DNA from: Panicum virgatum
Lineage: Eukaryota; Streptophyta; Magnoliopsida; Poales; Poaceae
Length of the DNA stretch: 64,000 bases
Assembly: GCF_016808335.1 (NCBI RefSeq)
Contig: NC_053149.1
Location: forward strand, 38,332,118 to 38,396,117
Direction of reading: 5' to 3'
Position 1 is the first letter of the stretch. Each line of letters begins with the position of its first letter. A program made the position numbers and the translations under genes. Shown piece by piece: positions 58,566 to 64,000 of this stretch. The notes beneath the pieces were generated by a model. The model did no database searches and was not told the origin of the DNA. It saw nothing but the letters and a program-made list of their open reading frames with translations.

Positions 58566-58582
58566 TGGCGCTGTTGCCGGGG
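58566..58582 (+). other. Primer-binding site of the Athila-like element
   Basis: TGGCGCTGTTGCCGGGG differs by one base from the tRNA-Asp-type site TGGCGCCGTTGCCGGGG used by many plant gypsy elements. A degenerate relative, TGGCGGCGTTGCTAGG, lies 64 bp upstream (from 58502). Confidence 0.7.
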
Positions 58583-58712
58583 ATGGCACTAGATGTAAAG
58601 ATTTTACTAAGCACATAAACATGGCAATATGAGTAAGAGGTAGCTACTGCTTATACAGGCTAATGTGTTTGTCTTTTTGTTTTCTCCTGATTGGATGAAA
58701 ACAGGGTAGTGT

Positions 58713-60213
58713 ATGTCTGGTTTCTCCTCGCCGACAAACTTTGTTGAAAATCCCGAGAAGCTTGTGAGAAGGGTCCGACCTCGCATTGTTCCTCCTCCGC
58801 TCTCGCAGTCGACAAGCGAGCCAGCTTCCCAATCACCATCAACAATCACCGAAACCCATGGCTGAGAAGACTCTCCGCGATTTTTCCATCCCCTCAGCTG
58901 CCAATGTGGCAACTGGACCCAACGTTGATGTTGGGGACGTGAAGTTTGAGCTGAAGTCTAGCCTCATTAACATGGTGCAGGCTAGCCCATTCTGTGGCAA
59001 GCCAAATGAGGACGCCAACGCCTATCTCCAGAACTTTCTGGAGTTATGCAAGACCGTAACCATAAGGGGCGTTACGGCTGACGCCATCAGGCTCCGCCTA
59101 TTTCCTTTCTCCCTCCCGGGGAAGGCGAAAAAGTGGTTTTATCAGAACAAGGAAGTCGTCAGCACGTGGGACAAATGTTCCACGGCGTTTCTCGTCAAAT
59201 TCTTTCCGTTGGGCAAAACAAATGCCCTACACGGAAGAATTTCAAGTTTCCAGCAGACAGGGATGGAATCCATCCCAGAAGCTTGGGAGAGACTCCAAGA
59301 ATACATACTCGCCTGTCCTCATCATGGGATGGACGAGTAGCTCGTGCTTCAAAGCTTCTACAATGGGCTAAGCCCACCTTGATGCTGCTGCTGGAGGAGC
59401 CTATCTGGACCTGACAATTGCCAAGGCCACGGTCTTGATTGAAAAGATGGTCTCCAATTAGGGCTGGAACAAGGAGCGTTCCCAGCCCAGAACCAAGGGC
59501 GGAATGCATACCGTCAAAGAGACAGACATGCTCGCCGCCAAGCTGGACCTCCTACTGAAGAAGCTTGATGAAGGGAACCGGCAATAGATGCATGTTCCCA
59601 TTCATGCCATGAACTCATACTTAATGTGCGAGGTTTGTGGTGACTGTGGACACTCAGGGAATGACTGCCCCGAGACCCGTGAAGACGCAACCTACATCAA
59701 CAACAACGACATCGGGTTCTGTCCACAAGGAGGCCAGGGGTGGGGTCAGGCACGCCCACCATTCCAAGGAGGTGGTAACAATTTCAACTCAAATTTCAAT
59801 TTGAATTTAAATTCGAACCAACCCTCCTTGAGAGACCTTGTCTTTGGCCAAGCTAAAATAAACGAATCTCTAAACAAAAAGCTTGCTGCCAATGATAAAA
59901 TTTTAGAAGGTATAAATGCCAAAGTTGAAACTCTTTCTTCTGCTCTTAAAAATCAACCAAGTTTCAACAAAATGATAGAAACACAACTGGCTCAAATCAC
60001 TGCTGTTGTTCCTGTCTCTGAGAACGGGAAGATTCCGGGGCAACCCGAATCTCCTGTTGAAACTGCAAACATGGTGTCTACTGGGTGGGGCAACCTTCCC
60101 TGGCAGACTTCTCGAACTAACCATGCAGGCAGGTATAATCCCCCAAAGAATGACACTTGGGATGGCCTGGTAGCAGCAATTCAAGAAGATCTAGGGGTCC
60201 CCATGATCAGCTG
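58713..60213 (+). pseudogene. Athila-like gag, frameshifted and truncated
   Basis: A first ATG at 58713 (MSGFSSPTNF) runs out of frame just before MAEKTLRDFS (58858). The capsid is open from there to 59337: FELKSSLINMVQASPFCGKP, LRLFPFSLPGKAKKWF and FFPLGKTNALHGRISSFQQ. TAG is at 59338-59340, a frameshift near 59365, TAG near 59458 (SN-stop-GWN) and TAG 59585-59587. The last part (59588-60213) has a zinc knuckle CEVCGDCGHSGNDC, a Gly/Asn-rich stretch and a coiled-coil-like segment (FGQAKINESLNKKLAANDK). The frame is cut after MISC. It would have encoded the particle protein. Confidence 0.82.
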
Positions 60214-60437
60214 CTGACGAAGGTAGATCTATGTACCTCCCTGCTGAGTGGGGTTCCCGAACACGGGAGACTACCCTGCTCGGTGACTCGGCTACGACTA
60301 CTCGGCGTGCAGGACTCGGCTGTGCGTGGAAAGGATCTTCAGTAGATCAGGATGAGAGGCTCTAGCTAGAAGCCCGAAAATCTAGGGATCCTAACCGACC
60401 TCCTTCCTTGTAAAACAACCCGAGCATATCTTCCTTG
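60214..60437. other. Unassigned 224-bp segment
   Basis: It lies between the cut Athila gag and LTR C. It holds words such as GTGCAGGACTCGGCT and ACTACTCGGC that recall the A/B/C LTRs (GCCTGCAGGACTCGGCTACG), so it may be a remnant of a related LTR. No gene and no clear ends are visible. Confidence 0.35.
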
Positions 60438-61194
60438 TGTCGGTGTTTACCACAAAGCCTGCTTAGGGATACCCTTAGCAGTAGGGTTTGTAGGTAGGGA
60501 TCGACTGCTCTGGAACTCGACGGTGCAAGGAAGACAAAGATTTAGACAGGTTCAGGCCACGAGTTGCGTAATACCCTACATCCTGTGTGATTGTTTGCAT
60601 TGCCTTAGGTGTTGATGATCTTTTGAGGGGGTCCCTGCCCACCCTTATATATCCGGGGGGACAGGGTTATATGGAAAGTCCTAGCCGAGTACGGTTGGAG
60701 TCCTACTACAACACAATCGGGTAGTTTCCTTCGTACTGCAGCTAGTTCTACGCCTATTCGGGTAGTTACAAGAGAGATATGGTACATCCATGAGTTATCC
60801 CTTACTCTAGAACATTCTATGCCTATAAGCAGTCCCACTGCCCCGGGTCTGACAAGCCCCCGAGCTCTTCATAGCTGAGTCCTGCAGGCGTCGAGTACTT
60901 GGCTGGGCGTCTTCGAGTACTTCAAGCAGTCAAAACATCCTTCTGGTTGCTTCTGTGCCTTCCTTCAAACACGTCGAGTAGTCTTCCAAGTACTTCCGGT
61001 TGCTCCGAGGCTGTGAGGTGCTCAAGCCCCAAAATCCTAATCATATATGGTGTGCGAAGTACTCGCGCTCCATATGGAGTAGCCCCCGAGCCTTAGGTTG
61101 AATCGCAGAATCAGGCTGAGGGTCACTTCAGTCTTTTTCCTTCATTATTTTCCAAAAAATTTGAAAAATAAATCTCTGATGCACATATCCCGCA
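60438..61194 (-). repeat. LTR of Tat copy C (757 bp)
   Basis: On the + strand TGTCGGTGTTTACC to ATCCCGCA, the inverse of LTRs A and B. The TATA box (TATATAAG, - strand) is at 60651-60644. The PPT (GACTCGGGGC) follows on the - strand at 61204-61195. Confidence 0.85.
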
Positions 61195-61466
61195 GCCCCG
61201 AGTCTTGAATTTAAATCTCTCAATTTAGATTTAAGAATCTAAAACTCGTGGCAAAATGTTAACGAAAACCTTTCTAGAAGAGAAAACCATCTGTTGCACT
61301 TCCAGGCATTCACGAAATTGCCATCAGAGACCATATAAACCCGTTCGGTAACTTCTAGGGTTTTTATCCTCCTGGCTGCTGTCAAATTCAGATTTACAGT
61401 TCCCAACTGCCTGTGCCATCCAATAACCCCTCTCATAGCCCCCGAGCCTAAACTCGTGACATTGAG

Positions 61467-63765
61467 ATGGCTCCCAAGAAGAACAAGTCCAGGATTGAAG
61501 ATGAAGCAGTTGCAAATCTTTCGATGGGCTAGCGTAAGAGCAAAATGTCTGAAGCAGCTGTGCAAGAACTAGAGAATATGGGCCTTCTCCAAAGTCAAGC
61601 TGTGATCCAATGGCACGCAGGCGAAGGAGAAGATTACCCTTTTGAAGGTACCCTTGAAACCGTTGTGTTCCATGATTTTGTGGAATGCGGTCTTGCACTT
61701 CCTGTATCTGAGTTCTTCTATGCTCTTCTGCAATTCTGGGGAATCCAATTGCATCATCTAACTCCCCAATCCATCTTGCATCCTTCTATTTTTACTCATT
61801 TCTGTGAAGCATTCCTTGGTATCCTTCCCCACTTCCGTCTCTTCCAACATTTCTTCACCCTTATACCCGTTCCAAATGCCACCAAACCTTCCGTTGTCGG
61901 TGGATGTGAATTAGTGCTTCGTCCTGAAACTCAATACGAGTACTTATTTTATGATCCGTCGGGTAAAGGAGCCGAGTGGAAAAGTTTCTAGTTTCATGTC
62001 GGGAATTTTGAATCTCTGCTTCCGGAAAGAGTTGCTAGCGCCCCTCAAGTCCAAGCAAAGTAGTCAAGTGCAGGACCCGGTGGCAAACAAGTCAAGTGCA
62101 TCCTTCGCGCCATTGCCAAACTTCAAGAACAAAGGAGTTACTAGAGATCATGTGGTCTTCTCCTTTGTGAGTCGCCGGATCCAACCTCTTCAGCATCGGA
62201 AACATTCTGCCTTCCGTTATGAAGGTACAAAGGATCCTACCAGACTCTCGCAAGAAGCAATGGCTCACTCGGAAGCGGTCAAGAGATGTTGTAAAGTACT
62301 CGACAACTTCGACAAGAATTTGAAACTACCAGCACTCTTCTCGGCAGTCAATCCTCCCAAAAAGACCTGGGTAAGTGTTGAAAAACACTATCGAGTACTT
62401 GTAGTCATGCATTTGAATCTTCTGACAGATCCTTGCTTTCTTTGCAGAAGTACTATATAATATGGTATTGCATGCCTCCGTCTTCGGAAGATGCTGCTCT
62501 CTCCGATGATAAAAAGCGGAAAGCAGTTGCAGAGGAAAATACCCCGTATTGACAGTGGCTAGTAAGAATCTGATCTTCTTATATTGGATCTGATTAGCCT
62601 CAGCTTTCTTATTTCTGATCTCGCTTGGCTAGGATCCAATATCTTCCAGCGCATGAGAAGGATCAGATCCAGGACTTCTATAACTGGATACATAATGATC
62701 CAGAGATAACTACTCGATCAGCCCCCGAGTCACCAGTAATTGGGTTGATCGAGAACTCAACTATCAACTTGCCGAATACAGATACGCCTGGGACACCAAA
62801 TGAGCAAAATTCTGAAGCACCCAAGTTTACTTCTTCTGCGGCCACTGAAGATACCTCTAGTGCTGCTGGAATCAGTGGTAGAGCTGAAGGATCGAGAGAT
62901 CCTGTTGTTCGAGTAGTACCCTTCCAGTCTATGCCACAGTCTACCTAGGAGGAATTGGGTAAGGAGCTCTTTGATGATCCATTGTTGTCTATAGACAATG
63001 TGAAAAAGCTTGCCGATTATATGCAAAGGAGCTTTAAATATACCAAGGTAAACCTTCTTCTGCTGCTGCTTGCCTATGTCGATTAGTTGGTTGCATCTGA
63101 CTAATCTTGCTTTGTATTTTATAGGAGGTTGCCAATCGGTCTTTCTTGAAGTCGCATGCTTTGTATAAGACTGCTGACAATCGGAAAACCTTGGAGCAAC
63201 AAAATGCACTAATTGCCAAACGCCTTGATGAATCACTTGCTGCACGGAACAAGCTTTATGAAGCGAACCGAAAGCATCATGTAGAACTTTGTGAGATGAA
63301 GCGTCAAATCAAGAGCCTTGAGGAGGAGAAAGCCAAACTTCAAGAACAATTACAGACTGCTCAAGCCTGTGAGTATTTTGATCCTTATCTTGATATTGCT
63401 TCACCAATTATTTGAATAATCATTAAGATATCCTTTCATCAGGCTCTCCAAGTGACCATACTCGACTAGTAGTAGCAGCTCAGGTTATTGTAGATATGGT
63501 AGATTCTGAAGAGGGGTCATCGAGTAGTAAATCTTTGGTAGAGCGTCTAGAAGAGGCTCCCAAGAAATTCTTCGATGTCATGACGGCCACCTCCAAGAAT
63601 TATCTGACCCATATGATTGGAATTGTCAAGTCTTACTGGCCTCAGCATAACTTAGCTCCCATAGCCAAAGGAATAGCTCCTGATTGTTCTGATGAGAAAT
63701 TCTAGAGTTATTGTAAAGAGTCGGAAGTAATTGCTGAGGAGATTTTAAAGAACTTGGCAGAATAA
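61467..63765 (+). pseudogene. Antisense spliced ORF of Tat copy C, five exons
   Basis: Exons: 61467-62370, 62448-62561, 62633-63047, 63125-63368, 63443-63765, all with GT-AG borders matching copy B. The start is MAPKKNKSRIEDE. Stops: TAG 61530-61532 and 61989-61991 (Trp in copy B), TAG 62946-62948 and 63703-63705 (Gln in copy B). A frame change after 61991 and a TGA in exon 2 add damage. Exon 1 carries the same conserved block as copy A (LHHLTPQSI...FLGILPHF; AVNPPKK at its end). Exon 4 is Lys/Glu/Leu-rich, coiled-coil-like. The function of the family is unknown. It is not functional here. Confidence 0.78.
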
Positions 63766-63849
63766 ACTGCCTATAATAGCTCTTGTCATCCTTTGTAAGA
63801 CTTGTCTTTGTATGTATTGTTTTCATCATGTTGGTGTTCCTTTAAAAGC

Positions 63850-64000
63850 ATGATCTGATACCGTAGGATAAATACAAACTACTCGAGTGATCAAGTAGAA
63901 TGCTCGCATGGAGTAATCTTTGTAGTTGATCAGTTAGGATGAATCCCGTCAGATTACCCAGATGGAAAAACTTTGTAAAGATATCCATAAACTACTCGAG
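63850..64000. repeat. Start of Tat copy C tandem-repeat region
   Basis: AAACTACTCGAG at the window end recurs about 116 bp earlier (near 63873). On the inverse strand CTGGGTAATCTGACGGGATTCATCCTAAC matches units at 1-500 in order of words. Only about one unit lies inside the window. Confidence 0.55.

Larger units (their letters stand above)
57037..60213 (+). mobile_element. Athila-like Ty3/gypsy element, 5' part
   Basis: It has an LTR (57037 to 58490 or 58557), a primer site TGGCGCTGTTGCCGGGG and a gag, which is cut after the residues LGVPMISC at 60213. Pol and the 3' LTR are not in the window. LTR ends and the GTGCGCTTGCGGAT segment are shared with the solo LTRs at 8635 and 29267. It inserted into copia-2; the possible TSD is GTAGT (57032-57036) with the partner not seen. 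Confidence 0.8.
60438..64000 (-). mobile_element. Tat-lineage element copy C, inverted relative to A and B
   Basis: On the - strand its 3' LTR is 61194-60438, the PPT is just right of 61195, and the antisense gene (here on the + strand) is 61467-63765. Tandem-repeat-like sequence runs to the window end. It is collinear with copy B from LTR to gene end and lacks B's solo LTR, so it shows the empty target. Confidence 0.85.

Noticed and set aside
1..64000. tRNA or rRNA genes, or prokaryotic operons
   Set aside because: No cloverleaf or rRNA core sequence was noticed by eye, and the coding content is plant retrotransposon. tRNAscan and Infernal runs would be needed to exclude small RNAs fully.

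Overview
The window is repetitive nuclear DNA of a plant, almost certainly a grass. It holds no recognisable host gene, rRNA, tRNA or CRISPR array. Nearly all of it can be assigned to LTR retrotransposons of types common in grasses, plus one short LINE fragment. The genus cannot be named from sequence alone.

Layout. 1-6288: 3' part of a Ty3/gypsy Tat-lineage element (copy A, + strand), with tandem repeats, an eight-exon ORF on the antisense strand, a polypurine tract (PPT) and an LTR. 6289-10919: a second, 5'-truncated copy (B, +). The start exon of its antisense gene is cut by a 1,230-bp Athila-like solo LTR (8635-9864). 10920-12546: an unassigned LTR-like remnant. 12547-38203: a different Tat element (Tat-2, - strand) carrying nested insertions. 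Tekay-1 (13670-26498, target-site duplication (TSD) CCGTC) sits in its protease catalytic codon and itself holds an RTE-type LINE fragment. The Tat-2 5' LTR is split by an Athila-like solo LTR (29267-37267, TSD GTGTT), which is split in turn by Tekay-2 (29632-36277, TSD AAGGG). 38204-42649: a decayed Ty1/copia element (+). 42787-54642: Tekay-3 (-, TSD GTACC), nearly intact. 54648-57036: 3' part of a second copia element (-). 57037-60213: 5' part of an Athila-like element (+). 60438-64000: a third copy (C, -) of the A/B Tat family, inverted relative to A and B.

How the parts work together. The Tekay elements (Ty3/gypsy chromoviruses) have about 3.35-kb LTRs, an initiator-Met-tRNA primer site, and a gag-pol frame ending in a chromodomain. 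In both copies where the frame can be read, a 110-bp GT-AG intron interrupts gag. In Tekay-3 the coding frame is open apart from two CAG-to-TAG stops. The A/B/C Tat family carries a spliced gene on the strand opposite its own LTR promoter; in copy A it can be modelled as eight frame-consistent exons (786 residues) with one in-frame TAG.

No new defence, toxin or metabolic system was found. The most interesting signals are the antisense spliced gene, the gag intron, the chimeric Tekay-2, and the strong bias of nonsense mutations to CAG-to-TAG (C-to-T in CHG context), which fits decay driven by plant CHG methylation. All assignments come from reading motifs, terminal sequences and repeat copies by eye; no database search was possible.
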